Shown here piece by piece: positions 16,884 through 24,746 of a stretch of 64,000 nt of DNA; position 1 is the first letter of the stretch; every line of letters starts with the position of its first letter. A model generated the notes under the pieces. That model made no database searches. It was not told where the DNA came from and saw only the letters and a list, made by a program, of their open reading frames with translations. The stretch covers positions 1 to 64,000 of the forward strand of contig JAFEBL010000017.1 in the NCBI GenBank assembly GCA_018242665.1, written 5' to 3'. The stretch is from Nitrospira sp. Its GTDB lineage: Bacteria > Nitrospirota > Nitrospiria > Nitrospirales > Nitrospiraceae. The position numbers and the translations under genes are program-made.

Positions 16884-17210
16884 CTACGAGGCGGTGAACG
16901 CCTTTTTCAGCAACGGCTCGACTTCGCCCTTGGCTTCCATCGGATCCAGAATATCGGTGTCGCCGTAAAACTGCCCATCAATGAAGACCTTCGGCAAGGT
17001 GGGCCAATTCGTCAACCGGGTCAAGGCTTCACGCTTGGCCGGCTGCGACAAGACGTCGATGAGTTCATAGGGATACCCGTACCTTTCAAAAAATTGCATG
17101 GTCTCCCGGGTAAACCCGCACATCGGCATGGCCTTCGTGCCCTTGCCGTAAATCAAAATCTTGTTCGCCTGAATTTCTCGTTGAATTTCTTCTTCAATGG
17201 GGTCAGCCAT
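16884..17210 (-). CDS. grxD: Grx4-type monothiol glutaredoxin
   Basis: The 108-residue protein matches CGFS glutaredoxins: KILIYGKGT, the active-site segment MPMCGFT, LPKVFIDGQFYGDTDIL and a C-terminal basic helix. The canonical motif is CGFS; here the fourth residue is Thr. In the family, the Cys and glutathione ligate a bridging 2Fe-2S cluster, which is shared or traded with BolA. The next gene upstream on the same strand, 10 bp away, is a BolA homologue, which fits this partnership. GGGAGGGACAG precedes ATG. Confidence 0.93.
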   Translation of the reverse strand: MADPIEEEIQREIQANKILIYGKGTKAMPMCGFTRETMQFFERYGYPYELIDVLSQPAKREALTRLTNWPTLPKVFIDGQFYGDTDILDPMEAKGEVEPLLKKAFTAS

Positions 17211-17220
17211 CTGTCCCTCC

Positions 17221-17466
17221 CTATGCGTTCACTTCGTCCGGTGTCGTGGCGGTGATCTCCAACGCATGAATACGTCCGTCTTTCATGGGAGCCGCAAGCG
17301 CCTGATACACCATGCGATGCCGATCCAGCAGATTTTTTTCGGCAAAACCCACCGAGGTCACTCGCACGATCAAATGGTCCTGTGTTCCCGTCTTATCGAT
17401 CACGGTCACGGCGGCGTCAGGAAACACCTGGCGGATATACGTTGTCACAGCCTCGGCGCTAATCAT
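17221..17466 (-). CDS. bolA: BolA-family protein
   Basis: The 81-residue protein has the BolA fold order: N-terminal helix, VTVIDKTG strand, DHLIVRVTSVGF, the helix HRMVYQALAAPM and IHALEITATTPDE. The conserved His in HRMVY is the usual cluster-ligand candidate. Forms a hetero-complex with monothiol glutaredoxins for iron-sulfur trafficking or regulation. The gene is 10 bp upstream of grxD on the same strand, so they almost certainly form an operon. Confidence 0.92.
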   Translation of the reverse strand: MISAEAVTTYIRQVFPDAAVTVIDKTGTQDHLIVRVTSVGFAEKNLLDRHRMVYQALAAPMKDGRIHALEITATTPDEVNA

Positions 17467-17499
17467 CGTGTCCGAGAATAACGCATCCGGTAAGCCGAA

Positions 17500-17514
17500 G
17501 GCAATCGTATTGCC
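17500..17514. promoter_or_regulatory. Dyad upstream of bolA
   Basis: GGCAAT and ATTGCC face each other around three bases, 34 bp upstream of the bolA ATG. It could be an operator for the bolA-grxD operon. No -35/-10 pair is convincing here. It is a single site, so chance is possible. Confidence 0.3.
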
Positions 17515-17642
17515 AACGAATGCTCACGCTTGTGACAGCCAATGCCGCCGCGGATGGCAATTTCGCCGGCGGCTCGCTACACTACCGGCTTACGCGGGTG
17601 GTGTGATGCTGCTCGGCTACGTAGAACGAAAGGAGTGACTTC

Positions 17643-18008
17643 ATGATCCAGTTGGTTTCGCAACGACGTCCCCGTCCCCTGGTCCGAACGATCCTCTGCG
17701 CGCTGCTGATGGTGCTCCTCTGCCAGGTGGCCCTCTCGGTCCGGCCAGCCTCCGCCGCCAGTTCCGGCTCGGAAGCGATCCAAGGCCTGGGCAGTTACTT
17801 CCTGACCTTGCCCTATGGCGGCATCAAAATGGCCGTCGCCATGTTGGGAGCGGTTGCCGGGGGCATGGGATTCATTTTCACCGGAGGCGACAAAGTCACG
17901 GCCGATAAGATCTGGGGACCAGCCATGGGGGGCGAATACGTCATTACTCCGGAACACATTCGCGGAGACAAGGATCTCCATTTCTTCGGACAAGCCCCCG
18001 CCAAGTAA
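17643..18008 (+). CDS. Hypothetical exported or membrane-anchored protein
   Basis: The 121-residue protein begins with a basic region and a signal peptide (about residues 14-39, ending PASAASS). A second Gly/Ala-rich hydrophobic segment (IKMAVAMLGAVAGGMGFIF, about 61-79) could be a membrane helix. The tail is polar (GDKVTADKIWGPAMGGEYVITPEHIRG). AAGGAG gives a clear ribosome site. I do not recognise the family; the tail composition recalls small envelope proteins found in Nitrospira and Deltaproteobacteria. It is separated from the response regulator by 267 bp, so it is probably its own transcript. Confidence 0.7.
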   Translation: MIQLVSQRRPRPLVRTILCALLMVLLCQVALSVRPASAASSGSEAIQGLGSYFLTLPYGGIKMAVAMLGAVAGGMGFIFTGGDKVTADKIWGPAMGGEYVITPEHIRGDKDLHFFGQAPAK

Positions 18009-18104
18009 GACTTGTTCACGGCGGAGCAACGCCCCCTCTCCCGGGCAATGGGCTCTCCTCATTGAGACTTCGACCCTGCCTTTCGCCGGTGGTGCATTTC
18101 ATCG

Positions 18105-18131
18105 GGCCTGGTGGATTCCAACCACCAGGCC
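18105..18131 (+). terminator. Stem-loop after the hypothetical exported protein
   Basis: GGCCTGGTGG and CCACCAGGCC form a perfect 10-bp stem around a 7-nt loop, about 100 bp downstream of the stop. There is no T-run after it, so it may be a Rho-type or processed end rather than a classical intrinsic terminator. Its position between two same-strand transcription units suits a terminator. Confidence 0.45.
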
Positions 18132-18143
18132 GGCACTCGCCGA

Positions 18144-18175
18144 CACGTGAATTCTACTAACTACCTGAATTCGTG
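18144..18175. promoter_or_regulatory. Imperfect dyad upstream of the signalling island
   Basis: CACGTGAATTC and GAATTCGTG form an inverted pair with a small bulge around a 12-nt AT-rich spacer, 100 bp upstream of the response regulator start. This is the AT-richest part of the local gap and a plausible promoter/operator region. No output protein with a DNA-binding domain is encoded in the island itself. Confidence 0.35.
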
Positions 18176-18275
18176 AGCCTCTTCTCTTTCCGCTCTCCGG
18201 CACATGTGTTGCTGTAGATCAGGAGCAAATAGGGCTTGGCAACCACCGATCGTCACACCATCAAGGAGGGGTATC

Positions 18276-18710
18276 ATGGAAGAATTCAAATCCGGCTTCT
18301 TCATGAGTGAAACCAACTGCAACGGCCGCGTGCTCATCGTCGATGATGAGCCGGACATCCGGAAGGTCGTCCGGATGACACTCCAAAAGGCCGGCTACGA
18401 AGTCATTGAGGCCGAGAACGGGGAAAAAGCCATCGAGGCCATCAACACCGGCGAAAACCGGCTGCTGCTGGACGTGCTCATCTGCGACATCCGCATGCCG
18501 AAAATCAACGGCGTCGAGGCCATCGCCTATTTCCAGCAAGAATGGCCGCGGGTGCCGATCATCGTCCTGACCGGATTCCCGGATACCGACATGGCCACCT
18601 CGTTCCTCCGCAGCGGTGTCGTCGACTACCTGGTGAAACCAGTGGAAGGCGAAAAGCTGCGCACCGCAGTCGCCAGAGCCATGGAACAACGGGAACTGGC
18701 CCAGCTGTAG
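18276..18710 (+). CDS. Single-domain response regulator
   Basis: The start ATG 18276 follows AAGGAGGGG at ideal spacing; the frame stays open upstream but without a comparable ribosome site. The 144-residue protein is a CheY-like receiver: acidic VDDEPD near residue 24, phospho-acceptor Asp in ICDIRMP, Thr in VLTGFPDT and Lys in YLVKPVEG. There is no output domain, so it should act by protein contact or as a phosphate shuttle. It precedes two histidine kinases in the same direction with a 130-bp gap, and is the likely receiver for one or both. Confidence 0.92.
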   Translation: MEEFKSGFFMSETNCNGRVLIVDDEPDIRKVVRMTLQKAGYEVIEAENGEKAIEAINTGENRLLLDVLICDIRMPKINGVEAIAYFQQEWPRVPIIVLTGFPDTDMATSFLRSGVVDYLVKPVEGEKLRTAVARAMEQRELAQL

Positions 18711-18840
18711 CCGTCCGTCATGTCGCACAGGTATCGCCCGCGTGGCGCCGGGGAGGTCGGAATGGCCCCCCCGGCGGCACGGTGCACCGCGACAGGACCA
18801 CCCTCGCACTGAACCTCCGGGCACTCACACGGACGCAGGC

Positions 18841-19890
18841 ATGACACCGAACGGTACAAGGATTGCCATCATCGGAGCGGGCAAAGGCGGAGTTGCGCTC
18901 CTCGATCTGCTTCATCAAATCCCCGACGTGGACATCGTAGGCATCACGGACAAAGATCCTGCCGCCCCCGGCTTGCAACGCGCACGGGATTTCCAGGTGC
19001 TGGTTGAACCACAGGCGGCTGACCTGATCCAGAACGACCGCGTCACGCTGATTATGGATGTGACCGGCGATCCTTCGATGAATCGCATGATTCAGACGTT
19101 AAAGCGGCCTGGCGCCGAGGTGTTGAGCGGCGGAGCGACTCGACTGCTCTGGAAGCTGGTCCAGCATCAATCCACACTGGAAGCCGAACTGTTTCAAGCC
19201 GACAAACTCGCCGGGCTGGGCTCGTTTGCCGCCGGCATCGCGCATGACATCAACAATCCCCTCCAGCTGATCCTCGGGCTCGCGGAAAATCTCGAAGACG
19301 AGCAGGACCTCAGCGTCGTGCACGAGCAGGCTCGCGACATCACCGAGGCCGTCAAACGCACCAGCGCCATCTGCCGCGACCTGACGCGCTATGCCAGGCG
19401 CAATAGCGCAGCCGAAGACGTCATGGTCAACCTCAACACGAAACTGGATGAGGCCCTGCGAATCGCGCGGTATGCCGTGACGCTGCAGGATGTCACGGTC
19501 GTGAAACGGTATGCCGACGAGGCGACCGTCAAGGGCAATCCCGATGAATTGCTCCACGTCTTTGTGAACTTGATCACGAATGCGGTCCAGGCCATTCAGG
19601 TTCGCGGGACCCTCACGCTCGAAACCAAGGTCAGCCCAGACGCCACGATCAGCGCTTCCGTGAGCGACACCGGATGCGGCATTCCGAAGGAGGCGTTTGC
19701 GAAAATTTTCGAGCCGCTCTACACGACGAAACCTCCTGGGAAAGGGACGGGCTTAGGATTGTACAATGTGATGTCGGTCATTTCGAAGATGGATGGGCAC
19801 ATTTGCGTCGAAAGTGACGTGGGTGTCGGCACGACGTTCCGCATTGAATTTCCACAGGTGCAACCGACCACATCATGCGCGCCACTGTGA
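18841..19890 (+). CDS. Soluble histidine kinase with N-terminal Rossmann-fold domain
   Basis: The 349-residue protein has no membrane segment. Residues 7-17 hold a dinucleotide loop (IAIIGAGKGG), followed by a Rossmann-like alternation (DIVGITDKDP, LIMDVTGDPS) to about residue 105, as in NAD(P)-binding dehydrogenases. A HisKA domain follows with the acceptor His135 in GIAHDINNP, then HATPase with N-box NLITNAVQA, DTGCGI and GKGTGLGL. The design suggests a kinase that reads a nucleotide redox state or another dinucleotide-linked cue, which is inference. The last 16 bp overlap the start of the next kinase gene. The ATG follows CGCAGGC. Confidence 0.87.
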   Translation: MTPNGTRIAIIGAGKGGVALLDLLHQIPDVDIVGITDKDPAAPGLQRARDFQVLVEPQAADLIQNDRVTLIMDVTGDPSMNRMIQTLKRPGAEVLSGGATRLLWKLVQHQSTLEAELFQADKLAGLGSFAAGIAHDINNPLQLILGLAENLEDEQDLSVVHEQARDITEAVKRTSAICRDLTRYARRNSAAEDVMVNLNTKLDEALRIARYAVTLQDVTVVKRYADEATVKGNPDELLHVFVNLITNAVQAIQVRGTLTLETKVSPDATISASVSDTGCGIPKEAFAKIFEPLYTTKPPGKGTGLGLYNVMSVISKMDGHICVESDVGVGTTFRIEFPQVQPTTSCAPL

Positions 19891-22367
19891 CGAACACCCC
19901 ACGCCCCTCGTCCAATCCGCTGGGATGGGGACTGAAGCGAAAGCTGATCGTCTCCATGCTGCTGGTCGGCATTGTGCCGCTACTACTCGGCCTCGGTATG
20001 GCCTTTCTGCGCGGCTCGAAAGAGATCCAAGTCGTCAGCGGCGAAAGCTTTCAAGCCTTGGCCACTGAAGCCGCCAGAAAATTGGATTTGCTCGTGGCCG
20101 AGGAGGTAGCCAGGACGTCGCGCATCACCGTCCACCCGGCCATCATTCAACAATTGGAACATCGCCGCGATCTGCTGCAATCCGGCGACCCACGAGTATC
20201 CCCGGCGGCTGTCACCCAACAACGCACCGAATGGGCCGCGCACGATCCCCTGGCGGTCAAGGCCATCACGGACAATCCCACCGCGCTTCTGCTGCGGGGA
20301 TTTTATGCCGGCTCCCAGAGTGAGTCCGACCTATTACTGCCCCAGGTCGTGCGAGCGGCTACGAAAAAACTCTTCATCACGGATGTGCAGGGCAATCTCT
20401 TCGCGGCGCTCACCACGTTCCCCAGCTACGCAAATGCCGAGAGTCTGTGGTGGAAGGGTGCCTACAACAAGGGGGTGGGCCAGCTCTATATCGAAGATCT
20501 GTACTTCGACGAGCAGGTCAATACCTATGTCTTCAGCATCTCGCTGCCCATTATGGACAGCCTTCGCTACGAAGTGGTGGGGATCCTCCATCGAGTCATC
20601 GACGCAAAAGAATTTTTCTCCCCCTCGACACACCCGATCCGGTTCGGCAAAACCGGCCACGTCATGCTGATCGACAGCCGGGGGATCGTCCTGAGTTGCC
20701 CCATTCTGCCGACGGGAGTCCGCCTGTCCGATCCGGCGCTGATTCCCCAGGTCACCGGCAGGGAACCGGGCTGGGTCACCGCCGGCAGCGACGGCCATGG
20801 GGGGCAAGGTACCGCCATTATCGGATATGCATTGCTGCCTGAAACCAGCCGCGCCACCAATGGATCCCTCGAAAACGGCGCCTGGCACACGTTTGTCTGG
20901 CAATCGTCCGACGAGCTTTTTTCGCCGATCCGGCATCTCATGTTATGGATGGTGATTCTCGCATCCGTCGCCCTCTGCCTGCTTGCAACCTTGGGATACT
21001 TTGCCGCCAGCCGGATCGTCACGCCGGTCCGCCGCCTGCAAGAGGCCGCCCGCCTCATCGGGCGTGGGGAACTGCAGGAACCGATCGACATTCGTACGGG
21101 CGATGAACTGGAAGAACTGGCCATTGAGTTCAACCGCATGCATACCCAATTGGAGGCGGCCTTCGCCGGACTGAGCACGCAGGTCGAAGAAAAGACACAA
21201 GAGGTGCAGTACCTCCAGAAATCCACCGACCAGGTCCTGGACGCGGTACCAACCCCCATTATCATGATCGATCAACAAGGCCTCATCCAGTACATGAACC
21301 GGGCCTCGCGGGACACGTTGAACGCGAAGTCAGAGGACTGGTCCTCCCGGCCGTTGTTCGAGCTGCTTCCGATCGATAACGAGCATCGCCAGGCCCTTCG
21401 CCGGGATTTTCGGCTGGTGGAAGCCGGCATGCCCGTGGCGTCTTCCCGCACGGATCAGGACCAGGCGCCTCGGGAAGCGCGAGACCCGTTGAATCAAACG
21501 CTCAGCCCCGCACCGGCTTCATTGCGGCGGGAATTGCGCATCGGCCCACATCTGTATCATTACGAATGGTTCCCGCTCGAAGGCCGTAGCGGCGCGGGCA
21601 AACGGTTCGGACTCGTGCTGCGCGACACGACCGATGAAAGCCGGTTGCAAGATCAACTGATTCAAGCGGAAAAGTCCGGCAGTCTGGATGTCCTGACGGC
21701 CGGGATCGGCCATGAACTCAACAACCCGCTGTTCGGCATTCTCGGTCTCGGCGAGGCCATTCAAGAAGAAGCCGACTTGGAGCGCGCCAAAGGATATGCC
21801 CAGGACATCGTCGGACATGGCCGGAAAATGGCGGCGATTATTCGCGATTTCACCGGGGTCGCAGCCCGCGAATCCAAAAGCCAGCGCATTCCGGTCGACG
21901 TCACGGCCCAACTTGAGCAAGCCCTGGCGATTGTGCAGACCTCCCATGAATGCCTCGGCTTGAACGTCCAGAAACACTATGTCGCCGTGTCTCCAGTGAC
22001 GGCACTGCCGGATCAAGTCCGGCTGGCCTTCATCAATGTGCTGACGAATGCCATCCAAGCCATGCACGGGCAAGGGGATCTCTGGCTGACCACTGAAGAA
22101 CAGGACGACATGGTGACGATCAAAATCCGCGACAATGGGCCGGGCATTCCCAAGCAGCATCTGGGGAAGGTCTTCGATCCGTTTTACACGACTAAGGGAC
22201 AGGGCGAAGGGTCGGGCCTGGGCCTGACCGTCGCGCAACGGTTGATCAAGAAGTTCGGCGGCGAGATCCGGCTGGAGTGCCCGGAGGGACAGGGGACCAC
22301 CTGCGTCATTACGCTGCCGGCGGACAAGTCCGGGGTACGGAAGGAGGAGCCATGCGTCTCATCCTGA
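19875..22367 (+). CDS. Membrane sensor histidine kinase (Cache-HAMP-PAS)
   Basis: The 830-residue protein has TM1 at about 24-46, a large extracytoplasmic Cache-like domain (about 50-350, with TKKLFITDVQGNLFA and GHVMLIDSRGIVLS), TM2 at about 356-378, a HAMP domain (about 375-430), a PAS domain (about 455-590), HisKA with His613 in GIGHELNNP, and HATPase with NVLTNAIQA, DNGPGI and GSGLGL. Its start overlaps the previous kinase by 16 bp and its end overlaps the heme-protein gene by exactly 16 bp, so the three are probably translated as a coupled unit. There is no receiver domain, consistent with use of the separate regulator at 18276. Confidence 0.92.
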   Translation: MRATVTNTPRPSSNPLGWGLKRKLIVSMLLVGIVPLLLGLGMAFLRGSKEIQVVSGESFQALATEAARKLDLLVAEEVARTSRITVHPAIIQQLEHRRDLLQSGDPRVSPAAVTQQRTEWAAHDPLAVKAITDNPTALLLRGFYAGSQSESDLLLPQVVRAATKKLFITDVQGNLFAALTTFPSYANAESLWWKGAYNKGVGQLYIEDLYFDEQVNTYVFSISLPIMDSLRYEVVGILHRVIDAKEFFSPSTHPIRFGKTGHVMLIDSRGIVLSCPILPTGVRLSDPALIPQVTGREPGWVTAGSDGHGGQGTAIIGYALLPETSRATNGSLENGAWHTFVWQSSDELFSPIRHLMLWMVILASVALCLLATLGYFAASRIVTPVRRLQEAARLIGRGELQEPIDIRTGDELEELAIEFNRMHTQLEAAFAGLSTQVEEKTQEVQYLQKSTDQVLDAVPTPIIMIDQQGLIQYMNRASRDTLNAKSEDWSSRPLFELLPIDNEHRQALRRDFRLVEAGMPVASSRTDQDQAPREARDPLNQTLSPAPASLRRELRIGPHLYHYEWFPLEGRSGAGKRFGLVLRDTTDESRLQDQLIQAEKSGSLDVLTAGIGHELNNPLFGILGLGEAIQEEADLERAKGYAQDIVGHGRKMAAIIRDFTGVAARESKSQRIPVDVTAQLEQALAIVQTSHECLGLNVQKHYVAVSPVTALPDQVRLAFINVLTNAIQAMHGQGDLWLTTEEQDDMVTIKIRDNGPGIPKQHLGKVFDPFYTTKGQGEGSGLGLTVAQRLIKKFGGEIRLECPEGQGTTCVITLPADKSGVRKEEPCVSS

Positions 22368-22942
22368 GATTCGCCCACACGCGATGGATGTGGCTCGCGC
22401 TGCTGCTGCTCTGCGCCTCAGCCTACTCTCTGCACGCAAAAGACGCCGCGCCGACCGGCATTGCGCCGGAAAAGGTGGCAGATTTCGTCCATGCGGTGTT
22501 GGATGCCGACCGGACAATTTATACGAACCAAGTGGTCAACCGCATGCAAGCCAAAGGCATCGTGTCCGCCGTGGAACATTGGGAGCATGAAAATGCTCTC
22601 CCGCTCCCCGCGCAATTCCTGCAACACTCCGGCAAGCTCGTGGCGGAGTCGGGACGGGGCATCCGTTATCGGCTCATCAGCCTCTGGCCGATTTATCCGC
22701 GTAATGCGCCGGCGACTGACCTGGAACGTCAGGCGCTGGAAAGTTTTTCGCAGACCCCGGACCGGCCGTTCACTGGAATCGTCACGAGCGGCCGCAAACA
22801 ATATTTTCAAGCGATCTATTCGGATCGTGCGATTTCAGCGGCCTGCGTCAAATGCCACAATAGCCACCCACTGAGTCCCAAGCGCGACTTTTCGCTCAAC
22901 GATGTGATGGGTGGGATGACGATCACGATTCCGCTCGATTGA
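22352..22942 (+). CDS. Exported DUF3365 (Tll0287-like) c-type heme protein
   Basis: ATG 22352 follows AAGGAGGAG; the frame extends upstream but this ribosome site is decisive. The 196-residue protein has a signal peptide (about 10-30) and a DUF3365/Tll0287-like domain with EKVADFVHAVLDADRTIYT at the front and a single heme-attachment motif CVKCH at 165-169 followed by NSHPLSPKRDF. Tll0287-like domains resemble PAS folds and are proposed periplasmic heme or redox sensors. The 16-bp overlap with the Cache kinase suggests that the heme protein acts with that kinase, perhaps as its ligand-sensing partner. Confidence 0.9.
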   Translation: MRLILRFAHTRWMWLALLLLCASAYSLHAKDAAPTGIAPEKVADFVHAVLDADRTIYTNQVVNRMQAKGIVSAVEHWEHENALPLPAQFLQHSGKLVAESGRGIRYRLISLWPIYPRNAPATDLERQALESFSQTPDRPFTGIVTSGRKQYFQAIYSDRAISAACVKCHNSHPLSPKRDFSLNDVMGGMTITIPLD

Positions 22943-22964
22943 CAGGCGCCGATCCGGAGGGACG

Positions 22965-24044
22965 TCAGGGCTGAACAAGCGACGAAGCCGGCGGTTGATA
23001 TTCCTCGCGATAGATCTGCAAGGCGGTGAGAAAGAGGCCCACCAGAATCGGCCCCAGAAACAACCCGAGAATTCCATAGGCTGCCAAGCCTCCCAAGACG
23101 CTGAAGGTCAGCAGTAAGACAGGAATCTGGGCTCCCTGCCCGATAAACAGCGGCTTCAAAATCTGATCGACTGTCGAGACGACTCCGATTCCCCAGGCCA
23201 GGATCACCACTCCCTTGACCACCGCCCCCGTCCACAACAGATACAGCGCGACCGGCCCCCAAATGAGCGCCGTGCCACCAAACGGGAGCGGGGCCAGCAG
23301 GATGGTCAGGGCCATCAAGACCATGGGGAACGGCACGCTCAGGACGGCATAGGCTGCGCCGGCGAGCAGGCCCTGCGCAATGGCCGTCAACACAATGCCT
23401 TTCACGACAGCACGAATGGTTTGGTCCAGACGGATGAGGATCTTGTCTTTGTGCGAGGCTTCGAGCGGGATCAGGCCATACAACGACATGAGCCAATGAC
23501 GGCCATCCTTGAAAAAAAAGAACAACGTAAACACCATGACGAGAAAATCCGCCACCAGCATGAAGACATCCCGCACGAGATCGCTCAACTCACCTACCAC
23601 GAACTTACTGAACGTTTTGGCGCTGGAGAGCACGAATTGCTCCAGGTCGCTTTCCCTCCCCGTGACACGTTCCAGCCACGCTCTGGCCGCACGCCCGCCC
23701 GGCAGGCCCGACAAGCGGTCGGGCAATTGTTGCACGCCCCCAGAGGCGATCCATTCCCGCACCGCCCGCTCGGCCGATCCCGCCTCCTTCACCAGCATCA
23801 CGCTCAAGACGATCAACGGCACCACCACCAAGGCAAGCGCGGCCAGCGTCAGGAGCACCGCGGAATGTGATTCCCTGCCTCCCAGCCATGCCGTGAGACG
23901 ACTATGCAGAGGGAAGCAGAGATGCGCCAAAATCACTGCCCACAGCACTGGAAACAGGAAGGGGCGGAACATCAACGCCATCTGGTAGAACAGCGCCAGC
24001 AGCACGCCGAAAAAGCAAATGGCAAAAATCTGTCGTCGATTCAT
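22965..24044 (-). CDS. AI-2E family transporter (PerM/YdiK-like)
   Basis: The 359-residue polytopic protein has the family arrangement: two to three N-terminal helices, a soluble region with the amphipathic stretch VRDVFMLVADFLVMVF near residue 160, then further helices with GLLAGAAYAVLSVPFP and LLAPLPFGGTALIWGPVALYL, and a C-terminal helix pair ending FLGPILVGLFLTAL. Members export small molecules or ions; only some move autoinducer-2. The ATG has no clear Shine-Dalgarno. It is downstream of the bactofilin gene with a 175-bp gap containing a strong inverted repeat. Confidence 0.9.
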   Translation of the reverse strand: MNRRQIFAICFFGVLLALFYQMALMFRPFLFPVLWAVILAHLCFPLHSRLTAWLGGRESHSAVLLTLAALALVVVPLIVLSVMLVKEAGSAERAVREWIASGGVQQLPDRLSGLPGGRAARAWLERVTGRESDLEQFVLSSAKTFSKFVVGELSDLVRDVFMLVADFLVMVFTLFFFFKDGRHWLMSLYGLIPLEASHKDKILIRLDQTIRAVVKGIVLTAIAQGLLAGAAYAVLSVPFPMVLMALTILLAPLPFGGTALIWGPVALYLLWTGAVVKGVVILAWGIGVVSTVDQILKPLFIGQGAQIPVLLLTFSVLGGLAAYGILGLFLGPILVGLFLTALQIYREEYQPPASSLVQP

Positions 24045-24086
24045 AGAGGTGTCGCGGTCAACTGCGTTGCAGCCGTTGATAACAGA

Positions 24087-24138
24087 ACCCGCTCAGGATG
24101 TCACGCGCGGGACTTCGAGCCCTCGTGCCTGAGCGGGT
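24087..24138 (-). terminator. Long-loop inverted repeat after the bactofilin gene
   Basis: ACCCGCTCAGG and CCTGAGCGGGT are a perfect 11-bp inverted repeat around a 30-nt loop, in the gap between bactofilin and the AI-2E transporter. On the minus strand the stem is followed by a modestly T-rich stretch. It could terminate or stabilise bactofilin mRNA. Confidence 0.45.
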
Positions 24139-24219
24139 GTGTCGTGAGAAAACCGGAGGAGAAGATAGAGGCCGGAAAGTGCGTTGGGCTAGAGACCGTC
24201 GCTCGAACGAGCGCGCCTG

Positions 24220-24660
24220 TCAGGCGTTTTCGCCTACGGCAGCCACGGCCTTGGGCCGTGGTGAGGAAATATCCCGGACATTCGCGGGAAGCTTCTGCGC
24301 ATCGTCGCCCCAAGACGACACACCCATATCCGACGTGCCCTGAAACTTGGCCCCGTCCTCCATCGAGAAGGCCGGCGCATGCACTTCGCCGATAAGAATT
24401 CCAGTCTTCAGCAATTGCAACCGTTCGGTGGCCCGGACCGTGGCCTTGATCTTCCCGCTGCTGATGACCGTGCCGGCGGTGATGGTCCCCTGCACCACAC
24501 CATCTTCACCGATCACGACCGTGCCGGCGGTTTGCACATCGCCTTCCAACCGGCCGTCGATCCGCACGGTGCCCTCGACATGAATTTCCCCTCTGAGCAG
24601 GACACCCTTGGCCAACAGGGTAATATTGTCGCTTTCCACAAAGCCGGACTTCTTCATCAT
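24220..24660 (-). CDS. Bactofilin (polymer-forming cytoskeletal protein)
   Basis: ATG 24660 has AAGGAG six bases upstream; longer frames lack this. The 146-residue protein is a DUF583 bactofilin: a short N-terminal tail, then a beta-helical core with the regular turns LLRGEIHVEGTVRIDGRLEG, VVIGEDGVVQGTI and INTO-type repeats such as LQLLKTGILIGEVHAP, and a disordered C-terminal tail with Pro/Lys. Bactofilins polymerise without nucleotide and position cell-wall enzymes. The PBP1b-type gene directly upstream on the same strand supports a cell-wall role, 86 bp away. Confidence 0.92.
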   Translation of the reverse strand: MMKKSGFVESDNITLLAKGVLLRGEIHVEGTVRIDGRLEGDVQTAGTVVIGEDGVVQGTITAGTVISSGKIKATVRATERLQLLKTGILIGEVHAPAFSMEDGAKFQGTSDMGVSSWGDDAQKLPANVRDISSPRPKAVAAVGENA

Positions 24661-24746
24661 CACGAGCTCCTTGTCGCAGGCGGTGGCGGGTGAACCTGTG
24701 AACCATCTCAACATGAAACGAGCCTACACCAGCTTTGTGACCGCAC

